Shown: positions 35,772 through 44,907 of the stretch, in pieces
Layout of the letters: the number at the start of each line of letters is the position of its first letter
How positions within the stretch are numbered: position 1 is the first letter of the stretch
Source: an uncultured SAR116 cluster alpha proteobacterium
Lineage (GTDB): Bacteria; Pseudomonadota; Alphaproteobacteria; Puniceispirillales; Puniceispirillaceae
Length of the DNA stretch: 64,000 nucleotides
NCBI GenBank assembly: GCA_902518965.1
Contig: CABYIQ010000002.1
Coordinates: forward strand, 1-64,000
Direction of reading: 5' to 3'
Translations under genes and position numbers: made by a program
Notes under the pieces: model-generated
The model's input: the letters and a program-made list of their open reading frames with translations, nothing else
The model's database searches: none
Told to the model about the DNA's origin: nothing

Positions 35772-36890
35772 TTATCCCAACTTAGTCTTTATCACTGCCT
35801 GAACCCTGTCATCCTTGTCAAGGACCGGGCGCCCATGGCGCACAGACAGCTCCAGCATTCCAGAACGAGTAAAGCCAAGACATTCTGGAAACCTTAGGTC
35901 ACGGCGCGCCAGCTCATCTGCCTGATGCATAATATCCGTGCGCTGGCTTTTTGTTAATGCCGGCATGTCAACAAGTATTTTACCGGCCAGCCGGCGCAAC
36001 CTTATAACCGCAAACAGGTCTGGCAGAATTGCCACAGATAAGGGGCCAGGAGCCAGCTTGCTTTGCGCGCTGTCAATATCAATCATAAATGCTGCCCTTG
36101 TTTGTTCAACATATATGACCGCCCCATCTTTGGTTATGATGTCTGAACGACATGCCTGTTCAACCTGTTCACGAAGCATCTGCCAGTCTTCATCAGTCAA
36201 AAGGTTGACAGCTTTGTTTTCCTCCATTTGCCTGAGCGTGTCTGTTACAGACAGACCTGCGTAAACCACTCTTGCTTGTGTCTCTACCCGCAGATCTGTG
36301 GGCATGTCTCCATCCCTTTGCCAATGTTCAATAATCTGCGCAGCTTCAGCAATAACTGCCTCACACAGAACTGCTGACATCATGCCGTCTGATGTAAAGG
36401 CGGATCGTCTGATGATCAACATGAACCCCGCATTAAGAAGTCCCGCCCCCCGACAGGCTTCTGTAATTTTTTCTCGCTGCCGATCAAGCTGCGCAGAGGG
36501 GCGCAATTTCCGGCTGATATTAACGATGCCTATCGCCTTGCCATGCCAACGCAGTGTTACATATTGGCCTGGCAGCTCAATTCCAGCCACAGCCTGTACC
36601 GGCTTGTTTTCACGTGCAGACGCCGTCACCGTAACGAGGACCAACTGGCCTTCTTGCTGCTTTGTTCGGTCTTTGGCTTGCCAGCTGACAGCACTCCCAT
36701 CTGCAAGCTGGCCTTTCAGACGCTTATGCTGGTCAAACCGGCCTGTCACCCTTGCCAGATGAACAGAGCCCAATCTAGAAAAGCTGTTATCCGCTGTCCA
36801 AAGATCGACAAGTCGGTCCCCTTCAATGACCGCACACAGCTGAGGGTCATCAAGCCGGTCAAAAAGCAAACCATCATTCAGGCTGAACAT
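35772..36890 (-). CDS. Short ribonuclease E/G family protein
   Basis: About 372 residues, related to RNase G. The metal-binding Asp in AAFMIDIDSAQS and a second Asp in ILVDMPAL are visible, with GLLNAGFMLIIRRSA in the middle. The S1 part at the N-terminus is degenerate, and the C-terminal zinc-link CPxC motif of classical RNase E/G is absent. This short form beside maf and yacG is familiar from alphaproteobacteria. ATG at 36890 is chosen (TTG at 36896 possible); it overlaps the maf 3' end. Confidence 0.85.
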   Translation of the reverse strand: MFSLNDGLLFDRLDDPQLCAVIEGDRLVDLWTADNSFSRLGSVHLARVTGRFDQHKRLKGQLADGSAVSWQAKDRTKQQEGQLVLVTVTASARENKPVQAVAGIELPGQYVTLRWHGKAIGIVNISRKLRPSAQLDRQREKITEACRGAGLLNAGFMLIIRRSAFTSDGMMSAVLCEAVIAEAAQIIEHWQRDGDMPTDLRVETQARVVYAGLSVTDTLRQMEENKAVNLLTDEDWQMLREQVEQACRSDIITKDGAVIYVEQTRAAFMIDIDSAQSKLAPGPLSVAILPDLFAVIRLRRLAGKILVDMPALTKSQRTDIMHQADELARRDLRFPECLGFTRSGMLELSVRHGRPVLDKDDRVQAVIKTKLG

Positions 36891-37485
36891 AATCAAACCC
36901 CGCGCCTAAAAGCAGGCCGGCAACCTTGTGCATGTCCAGACCAACAATATTGGAATATGAGCCTGTTATCTGACGAACATATAAACCCGCCCGGCCCTGA
37001 ATGGCATAGCCCCCTGCTTTGCCCCGCCATTCTCCGCTCTGAAGATAGGCATGCCTATCTGCGAAACTCAAAGGCCTAAACTTGACGCGGCTGACAGACA
37101 GTTTTGTTCGCCATCTGCCATCTGGCAGATACAGACAGATACCGCCATAGACACGATGACTGCGCCCCGACAGAAGCTGAAGACAGCGTCTCGCCTCTTC
37201 TGCTGTTTCAGCCTTTGGCAAAATACGCTGCCCGCATATAACAGCAGTATCAGCAGACAAAATGAACTGACCGCCCAATCGGCTGGCGACAGCATCAGCC
37301 TTTTGATGTGCCATACGCAGAACATAATCTGCAGCCCGTTCATTTTTTATGGGTGTTTCATCAATATCTGCGGCAGTCACATGGTCTGCAGATATGCCCG
37401 CCTCAGCAAGCAGGTGCTTGCGGCGAGGTGATTGTGAAGCAAGAATAAGCTGATATTTGGGCGGTGGCCGCATATAGCGTGTCAT
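36874..37485 (-). CDS. maf: Maf-like nucleoside triphosphate pyrophosphatase
   Basis: Maf proteins hydrolyse non-canonical or pyrimidine NTPs to NMPs. The 203-residue protein has the LASQSPRRKHLL motif, IDETPI, the LSADTAV catalytic Asp, and GKAGGYAIQGRAG. It overlaps the RNase gene by 17 bases and lies downstream of infA on the same strand, as in many alphaproteobacteria. Confidence 0.93.
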   Translation of the reverse strand: MTRYMRPPPKYQLILASQSPRRKHLLAEAGISADHVTAADIDETPIKNERAADYVLRMAHQKADAVASRLGGQFILSADTAVICGQRILPKAETAEEARRCLQLLSGRSHRVYGGICLYLPDGRWRTKLSVSRVKFRPLSFADRHAYLQSGEWRGKAGGYAIQGRAGLYVRQITGSYSNIVGLDMHKVAGLLLGAGFDYVQPE

Positions 37486-37544
37486 AGCCTAGTGCCCTTC
37501 GGTTGTTAGCTTTTACATAAACCAAGCTGCATTTACGTCTGGCC

Positions 37545-37763
37545 TTATTTAAATCGAAACGTGATCCGCCCCTTTGTCAGATCATAAGGGGTCATTTCCA
37601 CATTCACCCGGTCACCTGCCAGCACTCGGATTCTGTTTTTCCGCATCTTGCCACTAGTATGGGCGAGGACTTCATGATCATTGTCAAGTTTTACCCTGAA
37701 CATCGCGTTGGGAAGCAGTTCGGCCACGGTGCCGGAAAATTCTATTACGCCTTCTTTGGCCAT
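37545..37763 (-). CDS. infA: Translation initiation factor IF-1
   Basis: The 72-residue OB-fold protein is near-identical in pattern to known IF-1, with [35 protein letters not shown] and the PYDLTKGRI ending. IF-1 blocks the A site during initiation. Length is exact for the family. Confidence 0.98.
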   Translation of the reverse strand: MAKEGVIEFSGTVAELLPNAMFRVKLDNDHEVLAHTSGKMRKNRIRVLAGDRVNVEMTPYDLTKGRITFRFK

Positions 37764-37844
37764 ACAGTATTATCCTTATTCGACTGTAATCTAAGTGGGT
37801 CACAGTGTTGGTCTTTTTTATGCAAAAGGTCAAGTTTTTTGGTG

Positions 37845-38270
37845 TTATAGCGCGAAATAATCTGTCAGAAGCCGGTCGATTTGATCTCTGATCTGCCTAT
37901 AACTTTTCAAAGTTGTGTCGCGCGACCGCTCATTTGTATGTGGCGGGGGGACATCCCAGAATAAGGTTTCACATCCCTCATTAGCCCATCTGCGGGCTTT
38001 GTCTTCCGCTTCACGGGAAAAAGACACAATAAGATCAAAATTAGCTGGATTAAGTGCATCAAAAACCTGGGCTTCATGTTTGCTGACATCAATGCCCTTT
38101 TCCTGCAAAACAGCAACAACAAATCCATCCAGCGGCCCATCAATCACACCGCAGGACACCGCCCTGCCTGGAGTTGAATAAGATTTTGCTTCAAACAGGC
38201 CTTTTGCCATGACTGATCTGACAGCATTCTGTGTGCAGGCGAATAATATCTGCTTGTCAGCAGTTGTCAT
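37845..38270 (-). CDS. Low-molecular-weight protein tyrosine phosphatase/arsenate reductase-like protein
   Basis: The 141-residue protein has the phosphate loop CTQNAVRS near residue 12 (the CX5R pattern) and a DVPPPHT loop, the general-acid position in this fold. The role may be phosphotyrosine or arsenate chemistry. It overlaps the UPF0262 gene by four bases, so the two are coupled. Its position upstream of infA is typical in alphaproteobacteria. Confidence 0.85.
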   Translation of the reverse strand: MTTADKQILFACTQNAVRSVMAKGLFEAKSYSTPGRAVSCGVIDGPLDGFVVAVLQEKGIDVSKHEAQVFDALNPANFDLIVSFSREAEDKARRWANEGCETLFWDVPPPHTNERSRDTTLKSYRQIRDQIDRLLTDYFAL

Positions 38271-38737
38271 TGTTCCCCCCTTGACGTCATAACACAGATT
38301 AACGTGAACAGCCGGCGTGATGTTGGCCCGTCAACCTTAACATAGTTATCTAGACGTTGCTTCAACAGCTCGGCACCCTCATCATGTAATCCTCGACGGC
38401 CCATATCTATCGCCTGAATCTGTGATGGTGACTTTGTGCGAATGGCATCATAATAGCTGGTGCAAACCATATGATAATCACGCATAATCCGCCGGAACGG
38501 GCCAAGGGCCATCACAAACCCACTTAGTGCTGTTTCTTTTTGGTCACGCACATCAAAATAAACATGGCGCAAATCTGTTTTCAGATACAAATGATACGGT
38601 CCAGTTTTTTCATACACATCAAACTGATTTTCATCCAGCAAATCATAAACAGCGACTTCCTGTTCATGTATGCGCTCAGGCGATGCGCGCTTTGTAGGAT
38701 CTTGTTGAATATGGATAAATAACAGTTTTTCAGTCAT
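38267..38737 (-). CDS. UPF0262 family protein
   Basis: A 156-residue protein matching the alphaproteobacterial UPF0262 family. It has EQEVAVYDLLDEN, HLYLKTDLRHVYFDVRD, LGPFRRIMRDYHMVCTSYYDAIR, and DMGRRGLHDEGAELL. The function is unknown. Usually hisD or hisG lies just upstream; here hisG is 73 bases away. Confidence 0.92.
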   Translation of the reverse strand: MTEKLLFIHIQQDPTKRASPERIHEQEVAVYDLLDENQFDVYEKTGPYHLYLKTDLRHVYFDVRDQKETALSGFVMALGPFRRIMRDYHMVCTSYYDAIRTKSPSQIQAIDMGRRGLHDEGAELLKQRLDNYVKVDGPTSRRLFTLICVMTSRGEQ

Positions 38738-38810
38738 GCTCGCCGTGTACAGCCCCTGATGTTCCTTGCGGGAAGGTCAGATAAAGGAGGCTGCCTAGAT
38801 TGAAAGATTC

Positions 38811-39506
38811 CTATTCAGCGGCTGCTGTTACCACTGTCCTGAAACGCTTTATCCAGCTGTCGAGTTGTTCTGGATATTGCTTCCATGCTGCTCTGTTTAC
38901 CGCCAGCCGCGAACTCACCTCTGAGATAGTTTCAATTTCAACAAGGCCATTTGCCGCCAATGTTGATCCGGTTTCAACAAGGTCGACAATACGCCTGCAC
39001 AAGCCCATCGACGGGGCCAATTCCATGGCGCCGTTCAGTTTAATGCATTCAGCCTGAACACCGCGTGCAGAGAAATAAGCTTTTGTTAGATGCGGGTATT
39101 TTGTGGCTACCCGCACATGTGACCACGTGCGCGGGTCATCATGTTCCGCCAATTCGGTAGGACAGGCGACAACCATCCGGCAATAGCCGATCTCCAAATC
39201 AACCGGAGCATATATCTCAGGGTGATCAAATTCAGCAAGAACATCACTACCAGCTATCCCAATATGCGCCGCCCCATACGCTAAGAAGGTCACTACATCA
39301 AAACTGCGGACACGAATAACATCGACATCACTTGAATTGGTTGTAAATCTGAGGCGGCGGTCTGACGCGTCATAAAAAGCTGGTTCTGGTTGCAAGCCAA
39401 CTGCTCTTAAAATTGGCGTCAGTTGATCCAGAATCCGACCCTTGGGTACAGCCAGTATCAGCTTTTGTTTGTCAGTCTTACCTGTCACTATCACGCTCAC
39501 TTTCAC
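38811..39506 (-). CDS. hisG: ATP phosphoribosyltransferase (short form)
   Basis: HisG starts histidine synthesis from ATP and PRPP. The 231-residue length is the short HisG form that needs HisZ as regulatory partner. It has [11 protein letters not shown] near residue 17, the [17 protein letters not shown] segment, and VRVATKYP with GSTLAANGL, the PRPP-binding region. The start is a GTG and ambiguous, as several GTG codons lie within the first seven. hisD, often next to it, is missing here. Confidence 0.92.
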   Translation of the reverse strand: MKVSVIVTGKTDKQKLILAVPKGRILDQLTPILRAVGLQPEPAFYDASDRRLRFTTNSSDVDVIRVRSFDVVTFLAYGAAHIGIAGSDVLAEFDHPEIYAPVDLEIGYCRMVVACPTELAEHDDPRTWSHVRVATKYPHLTKAYFSARGVQAECIKLNGAMELAPSMGLCRRIVDLVETGSTLAANGLVEIETISEVSSRLAVNRAAWKQYPEQLDSWIKRFRTVVTAAAE

Positions 39507-39536
39507 CTGATCAGTCTTGCCTTAGCAACAAAACTA

Positions 39537-39992
39537 TCAGTTCTTATTATGTTGGGGCTGGGCCAACGCAGGGTGTGGCGCAGCGATATCTTGCACAATA
39601 AGTGCCAATTCGTCTACGGCCAGCTTTATATCATATCCATCTGAAAAGGTGAATGTCAGGCTGTTCACCGCCTTTTCATTTTCTTTGGTCTCTTCATATG
39701 TAATCGACAATAAATTGTAAAACTGGGTCGCTGCTGCAGACAAGCCGCGCTGGCTGACGTTTTTCACATGAGCAACCTTCAGGCCGCACAAACAGCGGTT
39801 TGGCTTTTTTTCTGGTTCACCGTCATTAGCTTGCTCCCAACAGAAGCGATTAATGACCATCACAAACAAGGCCTCATCTTTCTCATAATGCAGGTCACTT
39901 GATACAACAAGACCATCCTGAAGCAAGGTTGAAAGGATCTCTATATCTTCTGTCGCAACCGCTCGTAATTTTAGCTTGTTTTCTTCTGTCAT
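39537..39992 (-). CDS. DUF2948 family protein
   Basis: The 151-residue protein has LKLRAVATEDIEILSTLLQDGLV, a RFCWEQ segment, and GYDIKLAVDELALIVQDIAAP near the C-terminus. These are hallmarks of DUF2948, an alphaproteobacterial family of unknown function that sits between murA and the his genes. It starts 24 bases downstream of murA. Confidence 0.92.
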   Translation of the reverse strand: MTEENKLKLRAVATEDIEILSTLLQDGLVVSSDLHYEKDEALFVMVINRFCWEQANDGEPEKKPNRCLCGLKVAHVKNVSQRGLSAAATQFYNLLSITYEETKENEKAVNSLTFTFSDGYDIKLAVDELALIVQDIAAPHPALAQPQHNKN

Positions 39993-40016
39993 GAGCCAAA
40001 CCTGCTTGAAATGCGG

Positions 40017-41273
40017 TCAATCCAGCCGCTGAAGCACAGCACCGCAGGCACCCAGTTTTGCATCCAGAGCGGCATATCCCCGGTCAAGATGATCAATATC
40101 ACTGATAACAGACTCGCCTTCAGTTGCCAACGCAGCCAGAACAAGGCTGACAGAGGCCCGTAAATCTGTTGCCCTTACAGGTGCAGGCAGAAGTGACTGC
40201 TTTCCCTTGACGAGGGCGGTTCGTCCTTCGACCTGAATGTCTGCCCCCATCCTGACCAGTTCAGGAACATGCATGAATCTGTTTTCAAAAATAGTCTCAG
40301 AAATTTTAGAATGCCCGTCTGCAAGACACATCATCGCCATGAACTGGGCTTGCAGATCTGTTGGAAATCCCGGATAGGGCTGTGTTTCAACATCAATACC
40401 ACGATAGTGGCCAGTGCTGCTAACCCGCACCTCATCTGTACGTGACTCAATGTTAATGCCAGCCTGACGCATCACACCAAACAAACTTTCAAGATGCGCT
40501 GGCACCATCTGTTTAAGGCATAATTCGCCGCCGGTTATCGCAACAGCGATCGCATAGCTGCCGGCCTCAACTCGATCAGCCACAACTGCATGCCGTGCAG
40601 AACCCAGCGCAGACACACCCTCTATTATGATGACATCTGTACCTGCGCCCGAAATTTTGCCGCCCATCGCAGATAGGCAAGCCGCCAGATCGATGATCTC
40701 AGGCTCCTGCGCTGCATTGATAAGCTGGGTTGTGCCTGTCGCCAGACAGGCCGCCATCATGGCATTTTCTGTTGCCCCAACAGATACAAAAGGGAAGATG
40801 ATTTTACTCCCTTTCAAACCATCTGGTGTACGGGCCTGAACATAACCGTCAGCCAGTTCAACAACCGCACCTAGATTCTGCATGGCACGGATATGTAAAT
40901 CAACCGGCCGCGAACCGATCGCACATCCTCCAGGAAGAGATACGCGCGCTTCCCCATAACGAGCCAGTAACGGCCCCATCACCAGAATAGAGGCTCGCAT
41001 CTGGCTGACCAGATCATAAGGTGCATCCGTATTGGTCGTCGCCCCTGAAATCGCGATAGTGCCTGCGTCTTGCTGAACAGTCATGCCCAGCTGTTTTAAG
41101 AGGCAGATCATCAACCTTGTATCCGCCAGATCAGGCACGTTGGATAAAGTCAGGCCAGTCCCACCTGCAGTCATTAGTCCTGCTGCCAGCAATGGCAAAG
41201 CCGAATTTTTCGCGCCACTAATGGAAATATCACCATAAAGCTGTTTACCACCATTTACTGCCAATCGTCCCAT
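40017..41273 (-). CDS. murA: UDP-N-acetylglucosamine 1-carboxyvinyltransferase
   Basis: MurA adds enolpyruvate to UDP-GlcNAc, the first committed step of peptidoglycan synthesis and the target of fosfomycin. The 418-residue product has ISGAKNSALPLL near residue 20. The catalytic Cys sits in PGGCAIGSRPVDLH, and FPTDLQAQFMA with DLRASVSLVLA is at the C-terminal side. Catalytic Cys is retained. It is seven bases downstream of the small basic-protein gene. Confidence 0.96.
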   Translation of the reverse strand: MGRLAVNGGKQLYGDISISGAKNSALPLLAAGLMTAGGTGLTLSNVPDLADTRLMICLLKQLGMTVQQDAGTIAISGATTNTDAPYDLVSQMRASILVMGPLLARYGEARVSLPGGCAIGSRPVDLHIRAMQNLGAVVELADGYVQARTPDGLKGSKIIFPFVSVGATENAMMAACLATGTTQLINAAQEPEIIDLAACLSAMGGKISGAGTDVIIIEGVSALGSARHAVVADRVEAGSYAIAVAITGGELCLKQMVPAHLESLFGVMRQAGINIESRTDEVRVSSTGHYRGIDVETQPYPGFPTDLQAQFMAMMCLADGHSKISETIFENRFMHVPELVRMGADIQVEGRTALVKGKQSLLPAPVRATDLRASVSLVLAALATEGESVISDIDHLDRGYAALDAKLGACGAVLQRLD

Positions 41274-41280
41274 CTTGATT

Positions 41281-41481
41281 CTATATATCCTTCATTCTCA
41301 AATCTGCCCTGTTTATGGCTGTCGTCTGCTGCTGTTGCCGGGAATGAATTTGTTTTTTGCGTTTAAGAAGATTTTCGCGTAGTGCCTTACTCAGCCGCTG
41401 TTGCCTGTCCTGTTCAGCTCCGCGGGCCTGTTTGGTTCTCTGCGCGGGCCGTGCCTCATTAAATCCGGATAAATTCGCCAT
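41281..41481 (-). CDS. Small basic conserved protein upstream of murA
   Basis: A 66-residue lysine/arginine/glutamine-rich protein with the helical core SKALRENLLKRKKQ. Similar short proteins directly upstream of murA are recalled from other alphaproteobacteria; the function is unknown. It starts the minus-strand murA-yacG run and leaves a 7-base gap to murA. Confidence 0.65.
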   Translation of the reverse strand: MANLSGFNEARPAQRTKQARGAEQDRQQRLSKALRENLLKRKKQIHSRQQQQTTAINRADLRMKDI

Positions 41482-41691
41482 TATTACGTTATCTTGTGTT
41501 TACACGCCTTGCTGAAAAGTCTTAATTTTGTCTATCTTGACGTTATTCCTATCGTAAATACTTTATTCAGACTAGGGACTAGTTTGCATCTTGACATATA
41601 TGTAGACAGGTTATTGTGGCTAAATAGGGGCAATTCTGTCACCAGCAATGTTCAGAAAGAAGCCCATTTATAAATGTAAGGCCCAGAAAAA

Positions 41692-42468
41692 ATGAAAAAA
41701 ATAAAACAGCCCTTCTGCGCTGCTAGGCACAGCAAACTTGCGCTTCCCTTTATTCTTCTGGCTGGCCTTGTACTGTTTTTCCTCTTCGGCGGCCGAGAAT
41801 TATTTTCATTTAGCCAGTTGGCTGAAAATTACAACAGCTTGAAATCCTATGTTGACGGGAAAATGGTCACGGCTTTGCTAGTATTTGGAATTACTTATAT
41901 CCTGACTGTTGCCTTATCACTTCCCGTTGCTTCGCTTTTAACACTTGCAGGCGGAGCCTTATTGGGATGGATAGGGGCGGCTGTGATTATTTGCGCGGCA
42001 ACAATTGGGGCTTCAATCGTTTTTTTTGCGGCCCAAACAGTACTGAATGAATTCTTCACAAAACGAACTACAGGTTTTTTGAGAAAATTGGAAGTGGGTT
42101 TTCAGAAGAATGCCTTTTTTTACTTGCTGGCCTTGCGCTTGATTCCCTTAGCCCCTTTCTGGGTTACGAACATTGTGCCCGCTCTATTAGGCATGCGCCT
42201 GAGTCAATATGTGCTAGCAACTTTTATTGGCATAGCCCCCGGTACATTAATTTATGTCTGGGTCGCCAGAGGTTTTGATAACTTGCTTTCCCGAGGAAAA
42301 AGCCCGGATTTATCTGTTTTGAGCGAGCCGGCAATCATTGCACCTTTATTCGCCCTTTGCGTACTTTCTCTTATCCCAGCCTTATGGAAACAACTGCGTG
42401 CTGTGCAACTGACTCCTTCCCTCAATGTTACCTTTGATGACAACCAAGATGCGACAAATAATAGCTAA
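41692..42468 (+). CDS. TVP38/TMEM64 family membrane protein
   Basis: The 258-residue inner-membrane protein has about five or six hydrophobic segments and the VTNIVPALLGMRLSQYVLATFIGIAPGTLIYVW core of the SNARE-associated/TVP38 family. It is a DedA relative of unclear transport role. In several alphaproteobacteria it precedes a mercuric-reductase-like flavoprotein; here that downstream gene survives only as a remnant at 42449. A TTGACA-like box is visible near 41590, about 100 bases upstream. Confidence 0.88.
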   Translation: MKKIKQPFCAARHSKLALPFILLAGLVLFFLFGGRELFSFSQLAENYNSLKSYVDGKMVTALLVFGITYILTVALSLPVASLLTLAGGALLGWIGAAVIICAATIGASIVFFAAQTVLNEFFTKRTTGFLRKLEVGFQKNAFFYLLALRLIPLAPFWVTNIVPALLGMRLSQYVLATFIGIAPGTLIYVWVARGFDNLLSRGKSPDLSVLSEPAIIAPLFALCVLSLIPALWKQLRAVQLTPSLNVTFDDNQDATNNS

Positions 42469-42559
42469 AATAACCCATGCTGAAATTTGTGTTATTGGCA
42501 GCGGGTTGAGCAGGCTATCTGTTGCAAACGGTGCTTTTCAGATGGGCACTGCTGACTAA
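42449..42559 (+). pseudogene. Remnant of FAD-dependent oxidoreductase (mercuric-reductase-like) gene
   Basis: An ATG at 42449 overlaps the TVP38 stop and opens a 36-codon frame. It encodes AEICVIGSGLSRLSVANGAFQMG, clearly related to the ICVIGAGSGGLSVAAGA..MG FAD-binding start of dihydrolipoamide-dehydrogenase-type enzymes. A TAA at 42557 ends it. The dinucleotide motif is itself altered (GSGLSR). Short fragments such as APSK near 42640 may be leftover of the GCVPSKAL motif. The remaining region to 42989 shows no open frame of gene length. Confidence 0.7.
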
Positions 42560-42989
42560 GCCTATGGTGACGTGATGCTAAAGCTCCAGCCGCAGAGCAC
42601 ATGCATTTAGGGATGTTATCTGAGCCAAATTCAAGTTAAAGCACCCAGCAAATGCTAATAACAATTGGAAATTTGATAAAGTAAATGCAAAGGCGGCGGC
42701 TTTAGGTCGGCAACCAATGGAAAAATATCTAAGTCTACGAAATCAATTACAAAAACGCATCAAGACATGTTAGCTACTGCTAGATGGCTGAGCCGCAAAA
42801 ACTCACCATATTGTTGACCATAAATCTTAAATTAGTGTTGCAAATGAACCACATCTATTTGGGTTTATGGTCGCATCTATCATCCCACAATCAAAGCAGT
42901 TTTTTAACGAGCTATTGAGCTAGCTGCTACCAATAATAACCTTTATTCTTTGGCATAAATTATGTATAGATGCGCTTAGGATTGATTTA
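42560..42989. other. Degenerate region after TVP38 operon
   Basis: 430 bases with stops in every plus-strand frame examined and no gene. It probably represents the decayed body of the flavoprotein gene, but only weak fragments suggest this. No hairpin terminator stands out. Confidence 0.4.
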
Positions 42990-43065
42990 GCTGTCGTGGC
43001 TCAGTGGTAGTAGCACTCCCTTGGTAAGGGAGAGGTCGTGGGTTCAAATCCCACCGACAGCACCA
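42990..43065 (+). tRNA. tRNA-Thr (anticodon GGT)
   Basis: 76 nt including CCA. Acceptor GCTGTCG pairs with CGACAGC, the anticodon stem CTCCC/GGGAG frames TTGGTAA (anticodon GGT), and the T-arm GTGGG TTCAAAT CCCAC is intact. The D-stem has one weak pair. The O-antigen ligase-like gene ends 14 bases downstream. Confidence 0.94.
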
Positions 43066-43078
43066 TTCCTTTTTTTCT

Positions 43079-44326
43079 TTACGCCTCCCTATCAGGCAAA
43101 AGATTCCCGGACGCTAGAGCAAACGCAACGGCAGACCACATAAACAGATTATTCCACTGTCCAAAGAAATCTGATGTAGTTTGGATAGGAAAAAAGAAAG
43201 CTAGCGGAATAACATACGCTATGGCTGTAAAAATATTATTCTTATCCACGTGTCTGTAAGAAAAGCAAGTGATAAGAATTGACCCCATCATAAAACAGCC
43301 TGCAACCAGACCAAGGAGGCCAGTTTCGCCAGCCAATTGAATATAGAAATTATGGGGATGTGTGTGGCAATCAATATTGCTCAGGCCTTCAGATAAAGCT
43401 GGGCAGGTTTTTCTATAGACGTCTGGGCCAATGCCAATTATTGGACTTTCCTGAAAGGCAACAATGCCACCTTGCCAGACACGCAAATATGGACTGTCGC
43501 TATGAATGGGAAGCTGATCAATAAATTGGCTACCAAAACGACTGGCCAAGGTATCATTGGCCAAAAAGACGCCAACCACTGCGGCAAGCTCAATAGCAAT
43601 TAAAATACAATAAGGCAGTAATTTTGGCTTCCATGACAGCCCAGCCAACATGCCACCGCATGCACGAATAATTAAGTTTACGCGTTCGCCTGCGAAAACG
43701 GAGACTGAAATTGTAACAAGGCTTATAATCGCCGCTGTTGAAGACAGATTTCCCCTATTAGCTACAGCAAGTGCGATCAGCACACAGAAAATTGGCAAGC
43801 AAGCTTTAGCCAAATAATTGCCTGATGTCAGGTCTCCGTAGGGCCACGACAAGCGACCACCTTGGGGCCCCACAACCAGAATTTCTGCGATCAATATGCC
43901 AGTCATCAATAACAGGCCAATGAATGTTGAAATTGCCATAGCGTAAAAAATTTCTTTTGACTTGCAAAAATAGAAGCAGCTGGCAAAAGCAAAAAGCGGA
44001 AAACGAAACCAGGCGATGGCTTCACCAAGTGAATAAAGTGGTAGCTCAGAGAGCAGCGCAGAGAATATGCAGATTGCCCAAAACAAAAATGTAAATTTAA
44101 CCCAAATAGTCTTTAACCAGGACCAGTTTCGGCTGGTGATACAATTTCCCAGAAAAATAAGCCCACATAGTGACAACCAGGCATCACCTGGGCTGCGTTC
44201 AATCAGCATAAAAAGAGGTCCCAGTAGGTAGAAGCCTTGAGCTATTTTCTGGCTGAGACCCAATTCCTTGAAATAAACAAAAATTTGGGTTAAAATTATC
44301 AAGATCGGCCCCTTAACAACAATCAA
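43079..44326 (-). CDS. O-antigen ligase/polymerase-like membrane protein
   Basis: The 415-residue polytopic protein has about ten hydrophobic segments and the motif HPHNFYIQLAGETGLLGL, the signature loop of the Wzy_C (WaaL/O-antigen ligase) family. It likely joins or polymerises surface polysaccharide at the periplasmic face. It is AT-rich and sits alone between tRNA-Thr and an XRE regulator, far from other polysaccharide genes except manC at 48.1 kb and gmd at 29.1 kb. Horizontal gain is possible. Confidence 0.85.
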   Translation of the reverse strand: MIVVKGPILIILTQIFVYFKELGLSQKIAQGFYLLGPLFMLIERSPGDAWLSLCGLIFLGNCITSRNWSWLKTIWVKFTFLFWAICIFSALLSELPLYSLGEAIAWFRFPLFAFASCFYFCKSKEIFYAMAISTFIGLLLMTGILIAEILVVGPQGGRLSWPYGDLTSGNYLAKACLPIFCVLIALAVANRGNLSSTAAIISLVTISVSVFAGERVNLIIRACGGMLAGLSWKPKLLPYCILIAIELAAVVGVFLANDTLASRFGSQFIDQLPIHSDSPYLRVWQGGIVAFQESPIIGIGPDVYRKTCPALSEGLSNIDCHTHPHNFYIQLAGETGLLGLVAGCFMMGSILITCFSYRHVDKNNIFTAIAYVIPLAFFFPIQTTSDFFGQWNNLFMWSAVAFALASGNLLPDREA

Positions 44327-44442
44327 AAAAGAGAGCTTTTGAAGGCATATAATTAACCATTTGTACTACACTAAAGCCCCGGAAATTCAATAACTTTTAA
44401 AAGTTCCTAACAACGACTTGCCGCTCAGTAATTAATTGATTC

Positions 44443-44838
44443 TTATAATTTTTGAATAAGATCATTAATCTTGCTTAACCGCTGGTTTAGCTGTTTCTTC
44501 TGTTCACGTGCGTGAGACATCTCTTCTTTCAGCATCTCAACCACCTTGTCGCGGCGACCCTTCATGGCGGAAACATCAACACCATCATTTCCCTCCTCCG
44601 CGAGAAAATGCGTTGGGCTGACCCCCAAAAGGCCAGCGAGGGCCACGAGCTTGTTAACACGAGGTTCACTTCGGTCATTTTCCCAGGATTTCAAGGTGGA
44701 TGACTTCACCCCAAGTAACCTAGCCGCCAAATTTAGGCTCAACCCTGCATTCTGACGAGACGCATATATCCTGCCACCCAAGGTCATTTCTTCCACACCC
44801 GCGGTCAGGATATTGTCTGATTTTTTATCATTATGCAT
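44443..44838 (-). CDS. XRE-family helix-turn-helix regulator
   Basis: The 131-residue protein has an HTH_3 domain at residues about 19-73, with LGGRIYASRQNAGLSLNLAARLLGV and the recognition-helix region KSSTLKSWENDRSEPR. A C-terminal lysine/glutamate-rich coiled-coil of about 35 residues follows. A perfect palindrome lies 55 bases upstream at its likely -35 region, which suggests autorepression. Regulatory targets are unknown. Confidence 0.88.
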   Translation of the reverse strand: MHNDKKSDNILTAGVEEMTLGGRIYASRQNAGLSLNLAARLLGVKSSTLKSWENDRSEPRVNKLVALAGLLGVSPTHFLAEEGNDGVDVSAMKGRRDKVVEMLKEEMSHAREQKKQLNQRLSKINDLIQKL

Positions 44839-44892
44839 GTGTCAATTCCTTTTGCGACATTCGATCATTTGCAGGTTACAGTACCTAACTCC

Positions 44893-44907
44893 TAGAGTTC
44901 AACTCTA
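44893..44907. promoter_or_regulatory. Palindromic operator upstream of XRE gene
   Basis: TAGAGTT-C-AACTCTA is a perfect 7+1+7 palindrome. On the minus strand it contains TTGAAC, which stands 16 bases before TGTAAC, a possible -35/-10 pair. Binding here would block the regulator's own promoter; this is inferred from position and symmetry. Confidence 0.5.
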
